Shown: one piece after another, positions 17,662 to 27,188 of the stretch
How the letters are laid out: every line of letters begins with the position of its first letter
Numbering within the stretch: position 1 is the first letter of the stretch
Source of the DNA: Mycobacterium sp. Root135
GTDB taxonomy: Bacteria; Actinomycetota; Actinomycetes; Mycobacteriales; Mycobacteriaceae
Assembly: GCF_001426545.1 (NCBI RefSeq)
Contig: NZ_LMEZ01000004.1
Span: 653,414 to 717,413, forward strand
Direction: 5' to 3'
DNA: 64,000 nucleotides
Made by a program: the position numbers and the translations under genes
Notes under the pieces: model-generated
Told to the model about the DNA's origin: nothing
Databases searched by the model: none
The model's input: only the letters and a program-made list of their open reading frames with translations

Positions 17662-17854
17662 CTCTGTACCTTCCGACCAATGTGGACTCAGCAAGTTAAC
17701 CGCCACCCCGGCGCAAATCATGGGGTCTTAGCCAGGATTTGCACGTTCGTGTCCGACCTGACGTGAAAACGATGGCGAACCGACTCCGCGTTCGACCTGC
17801 GACGACGGCGGCGGGCGAGAAATGCGCTTGAACAGCCATGGGAGACTTGACGGC

Positions 17855-19117
17855 GTGAGTACCCACCAGGTGCCGTGGCATACCGGTAACCAGCCACGGC
17901 AACGCACCTTCGCGCAGTCCACCAAGCTGCAGGACGTCCTCTACGAGATCCGGGGACCCGTGCACCAGCACGCGGCGCGGCTCGAGTCGGACGGCCATCG
18001 CATCCTCAAGCTGAACATCGGCAACCCAGCCCCGTTCGGCTTCGAGGCGCCCGACGTGATCATGCGCGACATGATCCAGGCACTCCCCTACGCCCAGGGG
18101 TACTCCGACTCCAAGGGCATCGTCTCGGCCCGCCGGGCAGTGGTCACCAAGTACGAATTGGTGGACGGTTTCCCGTATCTGGACGTCGACGACGTCTACC
18201 TCGGCAACGGCGTCTCCGAGCTCATCACGATGACGCTGCAGGCGCTGCTCGACAACGGCGATCAGGTGCTGATCCCGGCTCCGGACTACCCGTTGTGGAC
18301 GGCGTCGACGGCGTTGGCGGGCGGCACGCCCGTGCACTACCTGTGCGACGAGACCCAGGGCTGGATGCCGGACGTCGCCGACATCGAATCGAAGATCACC
18401 GAGCGCACCAAGGCGCTCGTCGTGATCAACCCGAACAACCCCACCGGTGCGGTGTACACCCGCGAAAACCTCGAGCAGATCGCCGAATTGGCCCGCAAGT
18501 ACCAGTTGCTGCTGCTTGCCGACGAGATCTACGACAAGATCCTCTACGACGACGCCGAGCACATCGCGATGGCGTCGGTGGCGCCCGATCAGCTGTGCCT
18601 AACTTTCAACGGCCTGTCGAAGGCCTACCGCGTGGCGGGTTACCGCGCCGGCTGGCTGGCGATCACCGGCCCCAAGGAGCACGCGGCGAGCTTCCTGGAG
18701 GGCATCAACCTGCTCTCCAACATGCGGCTCTGCCCGAATGTGCCTGCGCAACATGCCATTCAGGTGGCGCTCGGCGGCCACCAGAGCATCGAGGATCTGG
18801 TTCTCCCCGGCGGGCGCCTGCTCGAGCAGCGCGACGTCGCCTGGAACAAGCTCAACGAGATCCCCGGGGTGTCCTGCGTAAAGCCCCAGGGTGCGCTCTA
18901 CGCGTTCCCCCGCCTCGACCCCGAGGTGCACGACATCCACGACGACGAGCAGTTGGTGCTCGACCTGCTGCTGCAGGAGAAGATCCTGGTGGTGCAGGGC
19001 ACCGGATTCAACTGGCCCGCACCAGATCACCTTCGCATCGTGACGCTGCCGTGGGCCCGTGACCTCACCAACGCCATCGACCGGCTCGGCAACTTCCTGG
19101 CGAGCTACCGCCAGTAG
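17855..19117 (+). CDS. aspC: PLP-dependent aminotransferase, AspC/AlaA type (Rv0337c-like)
   Basis: A 420-residue class I/II aminotransferase. The PLP lysine is K256 in FNGLSKAYRVAGYR; NPNNPTGAVY near 190 and YRAGWLAI are further family motifs. The sequence is very like M. tuberculosis Rv0337c, which is annotated as an aspartate or alanine aminotransferase, so substrate preference is uncertain. The start is taken as GTG at 17855 (VSTHQVPWHTG, matching the conserved N-terminus). An in-frame ATG at 17822 would add 11 residues. It lies next to etfD, as in M. tuberculosis. Confidence 0.92.
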   Translation: MSTHQVPWHTGNQPRQRTFAQSTKLQDVLYEIRGPVHQHAARLESDGHRILKLNIGNPAPFGFEAPDVIMRDMIQALPYAQGYSDSKGIVSARRAVVTKYELVDGFPYLDVDDVYLGNGVSELITMTLQALLDNGDQVLIPAPDYPLWTASTALAGGTPVHYLCDETQGWMPDVADIESKITERTKALVVINPNNPTGAVYTRENLEQIAELARKYQLLLLADEIYDKILYDDAEHIAMASVAPDQLCLTFNGLSKAYRVAGYRAGWLAITGPKEHAASFLEGINLLSNMRLCPNVPAQHAIQVALGGHQSIEDLVLPGGRLLEQRDVAWNKLNEIPGVSCVKPQGALYAFPRLDPEVHDIHDDEQLVLDLLLQEKILVVQGTGFNWPAPDHLRIVTLPWARDLTNAIDRLGNFLASYRQ

Positions 19118-19681
19118 TCACCGCCCGGTGTCTGCCATCCCGCACATCCACCAGCCGTCACCGAGGTCGACGGGCTTGCTACAGAGCATTCCGTACATGT
19201 CGACGCCGCTGGGTGATTGCACCGGGTCGTACAGGTAGCCGCCTGCGTCGTCGGGAATGCCGATCCACTGCGGGAAGAAGCGACGCCCCTCCTGATCCGA
19301 CACCCGCCCCTCGACGCTCAGGAATCTCAGCGGCAGCGGTAAGGCGTTGCCGTAGTAGAGGTTTCCCGGTTCCGTCGCGAGCGCCATGTCGAAGAGCGGG
19401 CGGTGCATCGCGAACCAGGTGCGTGGCGCCAGCTGCCACGCCGGGTTCACCATCGCGGTGACGACGACCATCACCGGGACCAGGGTCAGCAGCAGTGTCC
19501 GGCGCCGGCCCGCGACGAGCCCGACGATCACCGCCGCCAAGCCGACGAGGTAGAGCACCGCCATGAGCGGGACCACCACACCGTCGAGGAGCCACAGCGA
19601 CGGCGGCCTCAGGAAGTACCACACCGCCGCGGCCAACCAACAGACCAGACCGAACCGCCACAGGACCCGCACCGGCGTCAT
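19118..19681 (-). CDS. Membrane protein of unknown function, three predicted spans
   Basis: A 187-residue protein starting MTPVRVLWRFGLVCW. Three hydrophobic segments lie within the first ~90 residues, followed by a soluble C-terminal half containing WWMCGMAD near the end and one further Cys (MLCSKP). No family is recognised. The ATG at 19681 is chosen because GGAAGG lies directly upstream and the hydrophobic segment begins there. It is divergent from the YibE/F gene across only 45 bases and converges with aspC end to end. Confidence 0.7.
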   Translation of the reverse strand: MTPVRVLWRFGLVCWLAAAVWYFLRPPSLWLLDGVVVPLMAVLYLVGLAAVIVGLVAGRRRTLLLTLVPVMVVVTAMVNPAWQLAPRTWFAMHRPLFDMALATEPGNLYYGNALPLPLRFLSVEGRVSDQEGRRFFPQWIGIPDDAGGYLYDPVQSPSGVDMYGMLCSKPVDLGDGWWMCGMADTGR

Positions 19682-19726
19682 CCTTCCGCACACCCCGCGC
19701 ACGAGCCTCACCTCTACCCTGTCCGG

Positions 19727-20953
19727 GTGGCGCATTCGCACTCGCACTCCATGTCCTCCGGCCCAGCGCCACTCGGCCCGATGGCCGCCAAGATCGTCGT
19801 CGGACTGCTCGTCGCGATCGGCGTGGCGGTGATCGCCGGGATGGCCCTGCTGTGGCCGGGCCACCAGAGCGTCGACGTGCCACTGCCGTTTCAGAACGCC
19901 GCGGGCGGCGCCGTCACCACGGAGTCCGGCCGCGTGGTGTCCAGTGCCCAGGGGCCGTGCGGAAGCCCGTCGGCGGGCGGGGTGCTGACGTCGGCCCCCG
20001 TCGCCGCTCAGCCCGGCGGTGGGGAGTGCGTCCAATCCCTCGTCGAGATCGGCTCGGGGCCGAACACGGGCGCCGACACGCTGCTGGAGTTCAGTGGTGG
20101 CCCCGGCCAGCCGAGCCTCGCGGTGGGCGACGAGGTGCGAATCAGCAGGCAGGTCGACCAGAACGGTACGACGACGTATGCCTTCTACGACTTCGAGCGC
20201 AGCTGGCCCCTCGGCATCGTGGCCGCCCTGTTCGCGGTCGTGGTCGTCGCGGTCGCGAGGTGGCGCGGACTGCGTGCGATCGTCGGCATCGTGGTCGCGT
20301 TCGGCGTCCTGATGGTGTTCCTGTTGCCCGCGTTGCGCGACGGTGCCCCTGCCGTCCCGGTGTCGCTGGTGGCCTCGGGGGCGATCCTGTACGCCGTCAT
20401 CTACTTGGCGCACGGGGTGAGCCTGCGTACCAGCGCGGCCCTGCTCGGCACCTTGACAGCACTGCTTCTCGCGGCCGTATTGTCCTGGGCGACAATCGAA
20501 CTGGTCCATCTCACCGGCTTGTCGGAGGACCAGAACAACGAGGTGGCCGCCTACCTCGGCAACGTCTCCATCACCGGTCTGCTGCTGGCCGGGTTCATCA
20601 TCGGGTCACTCGGCGTGCTCAACGACGTGACGGTCACCCAGGCGTCGACCGCCTTCGAAATCGCCGAGCACGGCGCCACCCGGCGGGCCATCTTCACCGG
20701 GGCGATGCGCGTAGGCCGTGACCACATCGCCAGCACCGTCTACACGCTGGTGCTGGCGTATGCCGGCAGCGCCCTGCCGCTGCTTCTGCTCTTCAGCGTC
20801 GCGAACAGGTCGCTCGGCGACGTGCTGACCAGCGAAAGCGTGGCCATCGAGGTCGCGCGGTCCGCGGTCGGCGGCATAGCACTTGCCCTGTCGGTGCCGC
20901 TGACGACGGGTATCGCCGCCGTGCTCGCGACACCCCAGCCACAAAGGGCCTAG
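19727..20953 (+). CDS. YibE/F-family multi-span membrane protein
   Basis: A 408-residue protein with an N-terminal His/Ser-rich stretch (VAHSHSHSMSSG), one membrane span, and an extracytoplasmic domain with two Cys (GPCGSP and GECVQSL). Seven or so further spans follow with family features (AAYLGNVSITGLLLAGFIIGSLG, LNDVTVTQAS). YibE/F proteins are uncharacterised predicted transporters. The GTG at 19727 is inferred from the His-rich N-terminus typical of actinobacterial homologues. Its stop overlaps the end of the convergent DinB-type gene by 4 bases. Confidence 0.82.
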   Translation: MAHSHSHSMSSGPAPLGPMAAKIVVGLLVAIGVAVIAGMALLWPGHQSVDVPLPFQNAAGGAVTTESGRVVSSAQGPCGSPSAGGVLTSAPVAAQPGGGECVQSLVEIGSGPNTGADTLLEFSGGPGQPSLAVGDEVRISRQVDQNGTTTYAFYDFERSWPLGIVAALFAVVVVAVARWRGLRAIVGIVVAFGVLMVFLLPALRDGAPAVPVSLVASGAILYAVIYLAHGVSLRTSAALLGTLTALLLAAVLSWATIELVHLTGLSEDQNNEVAAYLGNVSITGLLLAGFIIGSLGVLNDVTVTQASTAFEIAEHGATRRAIFTGAMRVGRDHIASTVYTLVLAYAGSALPLLLLFSVANRSLGDVLTSESVAIEVARSAVGGIALALSVPLTTGIAAVLATPQPQRA

Positions 20954-21699
20954 AACGGCGTGCCGTTGAGCCAGGCGTCCCAGACCGCCTCGTCGCCGAA
21001 CACCTCGAGACCCGCCTCGGCCGTGGTACGGCGACGGGCCAGCGCCAGCAGCAGGTTGACCGCACTGCCCCGCACCGCCGCTTCGCCCTTGGCGTGATTG
21101 TGGGACCACTGCACGCCGTCCTCGTCGTTGGTGATGGTCCACTCCCCCGTGGGGCCGAGCCCCTCGTCGGTGGCGTGCAGGTGCAGCGTCTGGCTGCGCT
21201 GCAGCGGAGGGTGGTGGCGGTCGGCGCCGGTTACGGCGAGGTCGACCCATTCGCTGATGCCGTCGGCTGCGAGTTCGGCGGGCAACTCGTACTCACCGCC
21301 GACGGCGAGGACGGCGTCGGCGCGGTGCACGGTCGCCTCATGGACTCGCCTGCGGATCCACCAGCCGGCGGGTCTGGCCCCGGTGAACGTCCACACCCTG
21401 GCGTCCGATCCCACCCGGTCGACGGCGTCGATGACCGCCTGGGCACCGGTGTTCAGCCAGTCGACCGCGCCGTCGACGTCCCCCGGCGGCTTTCCGTCGC
21501 GTACCTCGCGGGGGTCGAGCGGTTCCCGCCTGCGCTCGGCGATGATCTGCGCCGACCAGCGGTGGCCACGACCGACGTGTTTGAGCAGCTGATTCATCGT
21601 CCAGCCGGGGCAGGACGGCACCGGAGTCTCGGGGTCTGCGGTCCGGATGACGTCACCGAGGGCCCGGGTCTCCCCGAGCAGCGTTGCGCGGAAGTCCAC
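20950..21699 (-). CDS. Maleylpyruvate isomerase-like, mycothiol-dependent DinB-type protein (TIGR03083)
   Basis: A 249-residue protein starting VDFRATLLGETRALGDVI. It has the DinB-fold signature CPGWTMNQLLKHVGRGHRW and RRRVHEATVHRADA, whose His residues are probable metal ligands, followed by a C-terminal SCP2-like region (EWTITNDEDGVQW). Mycothiol-dependent maleylpyruvate isomerase is the characterised relative; the substrate here is unknown. The GTG start at 21699 lies 2 bases after the P450 stop, so it is the last gene of the udgA-DUF1330-P450 series. Confidence 0.83.
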   Translation of the reverse strand: MDFRATLLGETRALGDVIRTADPETPVPSCPGWTMNQLLKHVGRGHRWSAQIIAERRREPLDPREVRDGKPPGDVDGAVDWLNTGAQAVIDAVDRVGSDARVWTFTGARPAGWWIRRRVHEATVHRADAVLAVGGEYELPAELAADGISEWVDLAVTGADRHHPPLQRSQTLHLHATDEGLGPTGEWTITNDEDGVQWSHNHAKGEAAVRGSAVNLLLALARRRTTAEAGLEVFGDEAVWDAWLNGTPF

Positions 21700-21701
21700 G
21701 C

Positions 21702-23039
21702 CTAAGACGGTACCGCCGCGCGGGCCTCTCCGAGCGTGATCGGCAACGTCGCCCATCCGCGCAGCACCCGGGTGTCGCGACGGCTTCCGTCGCCCGCGAG
21801 TCGCGCGTCCGGGTAGCGGTCGAAGAAGGCGCGCAGCCCCACCTCGCCCTCCGCGCGGGCCAGGGCCGCGCCGAGGCAGAAGTGCCTGCCGCCCGAGAAC
21901 GAGAGGTGCTTGCCCGCGTTGCCGCGGGTGACGTCGAACCGGTGCGGGTCGTCGAACACCTCGGGGTCGCGGTTGGCCCCCGCCAGGTACAGGATGACTA
22001 GCTCACCGGCCGCGACAGCCCGGCCCGCGACCTCGGTGTCGACCCGCGCGAGGCGGGCACTCAACTGCACCGGCGACTCCAGCCGCAGAATCTCCTCGAC
22101 CGCGCCGGGCCACAACTCGGGATCGTCGCGGAGCATGGCCAATTGGTCGGGATGCTCGAGCAGAATCCGAATTCCGTTGCCCAGCAGGTTGACCGTGGTC
22201 TCGAAACCCGCGGCCAGCACCAAACCCGCCGTCGCCCGCAGCTCTTCGTCGTCGAGCCGAGTGCCGTCGTCGCCGGCGGCGATGATCTGACTCATCAGGT
22301 CGTCACCGGGATGGCGCTTGAGGTGACCGAGGTGCTGTGCGAGCCACGTGTTGAAGCCGTCGAGGCCATGCTCCACGCGCAGGTACTGGTTCCACGACAG
22401 CCCGACGTCGAGGCTCGGGGCGGCCAGCTCGCCGAACTCCAGGATGCGAGGACGGTCGTGATCGGGCACGCCGAGGATGTCTCCGATGACGGTGACCGGC
22501 AGTTGGGCGCAGTAGGCGTCCACGACGTCGACGCGATCGGTGGGGCCGGCTTCGATGCCGTCGAGGAGGGCGACCGCCGCTTGCTCCACTCGTTCCCGCA
22601 GTGCCGCAACGGCTCTGGTGGTGAACACCGACGACACGGTCTTGCGGTAGCGCGTGTGGTCCGGCGGTTCGACCGACAGCATCGACGGCGGAAGCAACGG
22701 GTGCAGCCTGCCCTTGACCGTGGTCTTCTGCTCGAGCCACCCCAACGGGCCCGGCAGGGTCTTGCCGATGGCGGTGACGGAGAAGTCGTCGGACCGTAGA
22801 AGTTGGTGCGCCACCGCATGATCGGCGGTCAACCACGCCGCGCGACCGCGGACGATCGTGCCGTGTTCGCGGAGTTCGTCGGCGAAGCCACCGGGATTGG
22901 CTCGCACCGCGGGGTCGGCGATCAGCCTGCCCTGCATCTCGCCGTGCTTGGCCCCGTAGGCCGCCAGGCCACGGATCACCCCGTGCAGTGCGAACCAGTG
23001 GAGTCGTTGTCTGATCTTCGGCCTGGGTGCCCGCGTCAT
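21702..23039 (-). CDS. Cytochrome P450, CYP140-like
   Basis: A 445-residue P450. The heme-thiolate motif FSGGRHFCLG places the ligand at Cys388, the I-helix motif AGFETT is near residue 270 and the ExxR motif is EILR near 316. The N-terminus (LHWFALHGVIRGLAAYG) and HTRYRKTVSSVFTTRAVAAL closely resemble CYP140A1 (Rv1880c) of M. tuberculosis as I remember it. CYP140 substrates are not established. The ATG overlaps the stop of the DUF1330 gene (ATGA), so the two are translationally coupled. Confidence 0.93.
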   Translation of the reverse strand: MTRAPRPKIRQRLHWFALHGVIRGLAAYGAKHGEMQGRLIADPAVRANPGGFADELREHGTIVRGRAAWLTADHAVAHQLLRSDDFSVTAIGKTLPGPLGWLEQKTTVKGRLHPLLPPSMLSVEPPDHTRYRKTVSSVFTTRAVAALRERVEQAAVALLDGIEAGPTDRVDVVDAYCAQLPVTVIGDILGVPDHDRPRILEFGELAAPSLDVGLSWNQYLRVEHGLDGFNTWLAQHLGHLKRHPGDDLMSQIIAAGDDGTRLDDEELRATAGLVLAAGFETTVNLLGNGIRILLEHPDQLAMLRDDPELWPGAVEEILRLESPVQLSARLARVDTEVAGRAVAAGELVILYLAGANRDPEVFDDPHRFDVTRGNAGKHLSFSGGRHFCLGAALARAEGEVGLRAFFDRYPDARLAGDGSRRDTRVLRGWATLPITLGEARAAVPS

Positions 23040-23362
23040 GACCCGAGCTTAAGCACCGGTCGCAGATCGTCCAACCGGTCGAAGAGTTGCCAGACGTACG
23101 CCGATGTTCCGTTCTCGCGGTGCGCGTGCAGATCGGCCAGCGTCGGATCGTTGCAGTACCCGTCGAAGGCGTCCTTGTCGGGCCACTCCACCAGGATCAG
23201 CACCTGGCGACCCGCAACCTCGCCCTGGACGCTCTCACGGAACTTGCCCAATGCCACGACCTTGCCGCCGTACCTGGCGACCTCGGCGACCGACCGCTTG
23301 GAGTAGGCCAGGTACTCGTCGCGGTCGGCGACGTCGAACAGGTTCAGCGCGTAGACGGTCAT
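23036..23362 (-). CDS. DUF1330-family protein
   Basis: A 108-residue protein (MTVYALNLFDVADRDEYLAY...) with the ferredoxin-like dimeric alpha/beta-barrel pattern of DUF1330, including LILVEWPDKDAFDGYCNDP. Family members are often encoded with oxidoreductases, and some small relatives act as monooxygenases or accessory proteins, but no activity is assigned here. It overlaps the P450 start by 4 bases and lies 25 bases after udgA. Confidence 0.82.
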   Translation of the reverse strand: MTVYALNLFDVADRDEYLAYSKRSVAEVARYGGKVVALGKFRESVQGEVAGRQVLILVEWPDKDAFDGYCNDPTLADLHAHRENGTSAYVWQLFDRLDDLRPVLKLGS

Positions 23363-23387
23363 GCCTCCACGCTACGACGCTGGGCTG

Positions 23388-24728
23388 CTAAAACACCGAG
23401 GGCTCCGGTATCCGACGGCCCAATGCAAACACCTGCCAGCCGGCGGACTGCCACTTCTCCACGTCGAGGCAGTTGCGGCCGTCGACGACGACCCTCGAGC
23501 GGACCGTCGCGGCGAGCTCGGCCGGGTCGAGGTCGACGAACTCTTCCCACTCGGTGAGCACCAGGACGGCGTCGGCACGGTCGCACGCGTCGACGACCGA
23601 CGTCGAGTAGTTCAGCGTCGGAAACACGCGTTGCGAATTCTCCATCGCCTTCGGGTCGTAGACGTTGACGGCGGCGCCGTTGAGTTGAAGCAGGCCGGCG
23701 ACGTTCAGAGCGGGCGAGTCGCGCACGTCGTCGGATTCCGGCTTGAAGGCCGCGCCGAGGACGGCGACGTTGGCCCCGAGCAGAGACCCGCCACACGCCG
23801 TGGTCGCCAACTCCACCATCCGCGTGCGACGGCGCATGTTGATGCTGTCCACCTCGCGAAGAAAGGTCAGCGCATGATTGGCGCCCAATTCACCCGCGCG
23901 GGCCATGAACGCCCGGATGTCCTTGGGCAGGCAACCGCCACCAAAACCCAAGCCGGCGTTGAGGAAACGTCGCCCGATCCGCGGGTCGTGGCCGAGCGCG
24001 TCGGCAAGCATCGTCACGTCGGCGTCCGCGGCCTCGCACACCTCGGAGATGGCGTTGATGAAGGAAATCTTGGTCGCCAGGAAGGCGTTCGCCGACACCT
24101 TGACCAGTTCCGCGGTCTGCAGGTCGGTCACCAACAGCGGCACGCCGGTGTCCAGGATGGGTGCGTACAGCTGGCGCATCGCCGCCTCCGCCCAGTGTGA
24201 ATCCGGTTGCACGCCAAGCACGATGCGATCGGGGTGCAACGTGTCCTGCACGGCGAAGCCCTCCCGGAGGAACTCGGGATTCCAGGCAATCTCGACGCTG
24301 ACCCCCGGTGGCGCTAGCAACCGGGCGCGCTCGGAGAGGTCCGCCGCAGTGCCGACCGGCACCGTCGACTTGCCCACGATCACCGCGGACCGCTTGAGCC
24401 GAGGCACCAGTTCGTCGACGACCGCGTGCACGTGGCGCAGGTCGGCGCCGTACTCGCCCTTCTTCTGCGGCGTTCCGACGCCGAGGAAGTGCACGTCGGC
24501 GAAGTCGACCGCCGCGTCGTAGTCGGTGGTGAACTGCAGACGGCCAGCATCGAGGTTGTCGCGCAGCACCTTTCGCAGCCCGGGCTCGTAGAAGGGGATC
24601 TCACCCGAGGCGAGCTTGGCCACCTTGCCAGGGTCGACGTCGACCCCGATAACCTCGTGACCGAGTTCGGCCATGCCGGCGGCGTGGGTCGCGCCGAGGT
24701 ACCCCGTGCCGAACACAGTGCATCGCAT
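23388..24728 (-). CDS. udgA: UDP-glucose 6-dehydrogenase
   Basis: A 446-residue NAD-dependent enzyme converting UDP-glucose to UDP-glucuronate. It has the Rossmann motif GTGYLG (7-12), the conserved K210 and N214 (AELVKVSANAF) and the catalytic Cys266 in GFGGGCLPKD. Length and sequence match M. tuberculosis Rv0322 (udgA), which likewise follows dcd. UDP-glucuronate feeds surface-polysaccharide synthesis. The DUF1330 gene follows after 25 bases, so udgA, DUF1330, CYP140-like P450 and the DinB-type protein may form one operon. Confidence 0.94.
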   Translation of the reverse strand: MRCTVFGTGYLGATHAAGMAELGHEVIGVDVDPGKVAKLASGEIPFYEPGLRKVLRDNLDAGRLQFTTDYDAAVDFADVHFLGVGTPQKKGEYGADLRHVHAVVDELVPRLKRSAVIVGKSTVPVGTAADLSERARLLAPPGVSVEIAWNPEFLREGFAVQDTLHPDRIVLGVQPDSHWAEAAMRQLYAPILDTGVPLLVTDLQTAELVKVSANAFLATKISFINAISEVCEAADADVTMLADALGHDPRIGRRFLNAGLGFGGGCLPKDIRAFMARAGELGANHALTFLREVDSINMRRRTRMVELATTACGGSLLGANVAVLGAAFKPESDDVRDSPALNVAGLLQLNGAAVNVYDPKAMENSQRVFPTLNYSTSVVDACDRADAVLVLTEWEEFVDLDPAELAATVRSRVVVDGRNCLDVEKWQSAGWQVFALGRRIPEPSVF

Positions 24729-24813
24729 ACTGCCTGGATATGCCTGCGCGATGAGCTAACCGCAACGTGACACCGAGCGGCAGACCAACGCCAGGTGACC
24801 AGTCGGGTTCGAG

Positions 24814-26394
24814 CTATCGGCCAGCGGGCGCGCAGAAGATCAGGAAGCAGTTCTTGCCGCCCCCACCGCCACCACCACGGGGACCACCGTCGTCCCCGCG
24901 GCCAGGTCGGCCGTCGTTGCCGCCGGAGCCCGGCCAGCCGTTGTGGCCACCGGAGCCGGGCCAGTCATCGTCGTTCGACGGGCCCTGATTACTTGGCGGC
25001 TGCCACGGATTCTGAGGCTGCTGCCACGGCGGACGCTGCGGCTGCCACGGCGCCTGCTGCTGCGGGTACTGGGGGTATTGGTTGTAATTCGGATACTGGT
25101 TGTACTGCGGATACTGCTGCACCGGCGGAGCGAAGATGTTGGGCAGCAACGGTGGTACCACCGCGGGGACGGGCGGGGCGACCACCGGCGCGGGTTCCGG
25201 CGGCGCGGCAGGCGGATCGGGAGCCGGCGCGGGCGGTGCCTCCGGCGGCGCGACGTAGACCTGCCGCTTCGGGGCAGGCTCCTGCTGGACGACCGGGATC
25301 GGGGCCTTGATGGTCTCTGCCGGGGGCGCGGGGGCGGGCGGGGCCGGGGCGGCGCTCGGCTGCGGCGCGATCTCCGGCAGGGGTGCAGCCGGTGCCGCGG
25401 CGTTGGGCACGATCGCACTCTGACCGGGATCGGGGCGTGAGTCTGCCGTCGGGCGAATACTCACGGCCAGCGAGATGACCAGGGCGATGACGCCGATGAC
25501 GAACACCGACGTCAGCGCGCTTCCCACCAGGAGGAACGGCTTGCGGCCCTCTTCGGCCGGCGTCTCGTCGGCGAAGTCGAGGGCGTCGGCGCCCAGCGGA
25601 GCGTCCACCCCTACCAGGCGCATCTGGGTGTCGGCACCGGACAGCCCGGGGTAGTCGTTGCCCGCGGTCACGCCGTCGGGGTCCTGCGAGTAGGCGAGGC
25701 CGACGGTCGACGCGTCGAAGATCGGGGCGTTGGCCGCCGCGATTGCCGCGCCGCGGGCCAGCGCCAGACCCGACTCCTCGGGGGCGTTGACGGGCACGTC
25801 GACGAGGTCTTGCAGGTGAGCCTTGACCGAGGCGACGTCGACGCCGGATCCGACGACGAACATGCCTTGCGGGGGTGAGTCCTGCGCGGCGGCGGCCGAG
25901 GCCATGTCGGACAGCACTGCCATGGCGTCGGTGCTGTGCAGGCTTCTGCTGAGCACCTTCACGATGGAGCCGTCGTCGGTGCGCACGACCGACAGCGTTG
26001 CGGTGTCGCGGTCGAGGAAGAGCAGGCCGGTGGTCTCGTAGCCCACCGCCCGGCCCGCGGTCTGAGCGAGGGCTCCCGCGGCGTGCAGTTCGGAGACCAG
26101 GATCGCGTCGTGGACCCCCGCGGCGGCCAGCGCGTCACGCAGCTTCGCGGCCTCTTCGTGGTCGCTCCAGGTGACGCCGATGGCCTTGAGTTGGTGACCG
26201 CCTTCGCGGGCACTTTCGAGCGTTCCCATTACGGCGGCGACCACCTGCGCGGATGCGCTGGACGTTGCCGAGCCGTCAGATGGTGCGACGTCGAAGGTGT
26301 CGTGGTCGACGATCTCTCCGTCGGCTTCCTTGCCCTCGACCAGCACGAGTCGCACCGTCTTTGGCGTCAAGGACACACCAAGTACGATGTCCAC
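24814..26394 (-). CDS. DUF7159-family membrane protein with Pro/Gln/Gly-rich tail
   Basis: A 526-residue protein. The first ~250 residues form a soluble domain beginning VDIVLGVSLTPKTVRLVLVEG with an actin/hexokinase-like feel (LLFLDRDTATLSVVRTDDG, FVVGSGVDVASVKAHL), as in mycobacterial DUF7159 proteins. One membrane span lies near residues 294-316 and a ~200-residue low-complexity tail follows (Pro/Ala, then NQYPQY-type repeats, then Gly-rich, ending CFLIFCAPAGR). The GTG at 26394 has GGAGG 7 bases upstream and gives the conserved N-terminus, so upstream in-frame ATGs are not used. Function is unknown. Its plan parallels the actin-fold proteins at 9537 and 54341. Confidence 0.8.
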   Translation of the reverse strand: MDIVLGVSLTPKTVRLVLVEGKEADGEIVDHDTFDVAPSDGSATSSASAQVVAAVMGTLESAREGGHQLKAIGVTWSDHEEAAKLRDALAAAGVHDAILVSELHAAGALAQTAGRAVGYETTGLLFLDRDTATLSVVRTDDGSIVKVLSRSLHSTDAMAVLSDMASAAAAQDSPPQGMFVVGSGVDVASVKAHLQDLVDVPVNAPEESGLALARGAAIAAANAPIFDASTVGLAYSQDPDGVTAGNDYPGLSGADTQMRLVGVDAPLGADALDFADETPAEEGRKPFLLVGSALTSVFVIGVIALVISLAVSIRPTADSRPDPGQSAIVPNAAAPAAPLPEIAPQPSAAPAPPAPAPPAETIKAPIPVVQQEPAPKRQVYVAPPEAPPAPAPDPPAAPPEPAPVVAPPVPAVVPPLLPNIFAPPVQQYPQYNQYPNYNQYPQYPQQQAPWQPQRPPWQQPQNPWQPPSNQGPSNDDDWPGSGGHNGWPGSGGNDGRPGRGDDGGPRGGGGGGGKNCFLIFCAPAGR

Positions 26395-26554
26395 GAACCC
26401 CTCCAAAGTGTTAGCTGTGCCGTCGTATTCTGTTTCCACAGTGGCTAAAACGCGCGTAGCGCGCCTTACGTTCCATCGCCGTCGCCGCAGCAATCGTTAC
26501 ATCGGACGCGGCCGGCTTCAACCCGCGTTTTCGACCCTACCCGCGGCCGCCGGG

Positions 26555-27124
26555 TCAGTGTCTGAGGAAGTTTTGGTAGGACTTCGACGGGGTCGGGCCG
26601 CGCTGGCCCTGGTACTTCGAGCCGACCTTTGCGCTGCCGTACGGGTGTTCGGCGGGGCTGGTCAGGCGCAACAGGCACAGCTGACCGATCTTCATCCCGG
26701 GCCACAGCGTGATGGGCAGGTTGGCCACGTTGGACAGCTCGAGGGTGATGTGTCCGGTGAAGCCGGGATCGATGAAACCCGCCGTCGAGTGGGTCAACAG
26801 GCCCAGGCGGCCGAGTGACGACTTGCCCTCCAGGCGGCCGGCGAGGTCGTCGGGAAGTGCGCAGCGCTCCAGCGTCGACCCGAGCACGAACTCGCCGGGA
26901 TGCAGCACGAAGGGTTCGCCCTCCTTCGGCTCGACCAGGGTCGTCAGATCGTCCTGCCGCAGGGCGGGGTCGATGTGGGTGTACCGGGTGTTGTTGAAGA
27001 CCCGGAACAGGTTGTCGAGTCGGACGTCGACGCTCGAGGGCTGGATGAGGCTGTCGTCGAACGGGTCAATTGCCAGGCGGCCTGCGGAGATCTCGGCCCG
27101 AATGTCGCGATCGGAGAGCAGCAC
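26555..27124 (-). CDS. dcd: dCTP deaminase (probably bifunctional dCTP deaminase/dUTPase)
   Basis: A 189-residue enzyme with the family motifs [21 protein letters not shown] (about 97-115; the last Gly is 116) and [16 protein letters not shown], in which Glu129 is the predicted catalytic base. The M. tuberculosis orthologue (Rv0321) deaminates dCTP and hydrolyses the resulting dUTP to dUMP, feeding thymidylate synthesis; the HSTAG loop is the same as I remember for that enzyme. It is divergent from the F420 oxidoreductase at 27189 and upstream of DUF7159 and udgA. Confidence 0.95.
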   Translation of the reverse strand: MLLSDRDIRAEISAGRLAIDPFDDSLIQPSSVDVRLDNLFRVFNNTRYTHIDPALRQDDLTTLVEPKEGEPFVLHPGEFVLGSTLERCALPDDLAGRLEGKSSLGRLGLLTHSTAGFIDPGFTGHITLELSNVANLPITLWPGMKIGQLCLLRLTSPAEHPYGSAKVGSKYQGQRGPTPSKSYQNFLRH

Positions 27125-27188
27125 CCGACGAGCCTAGCGGGCGGACCGTTCTCAGCGGGCTCTCGGCGTTCGTCCCTAGACTGGCGAC

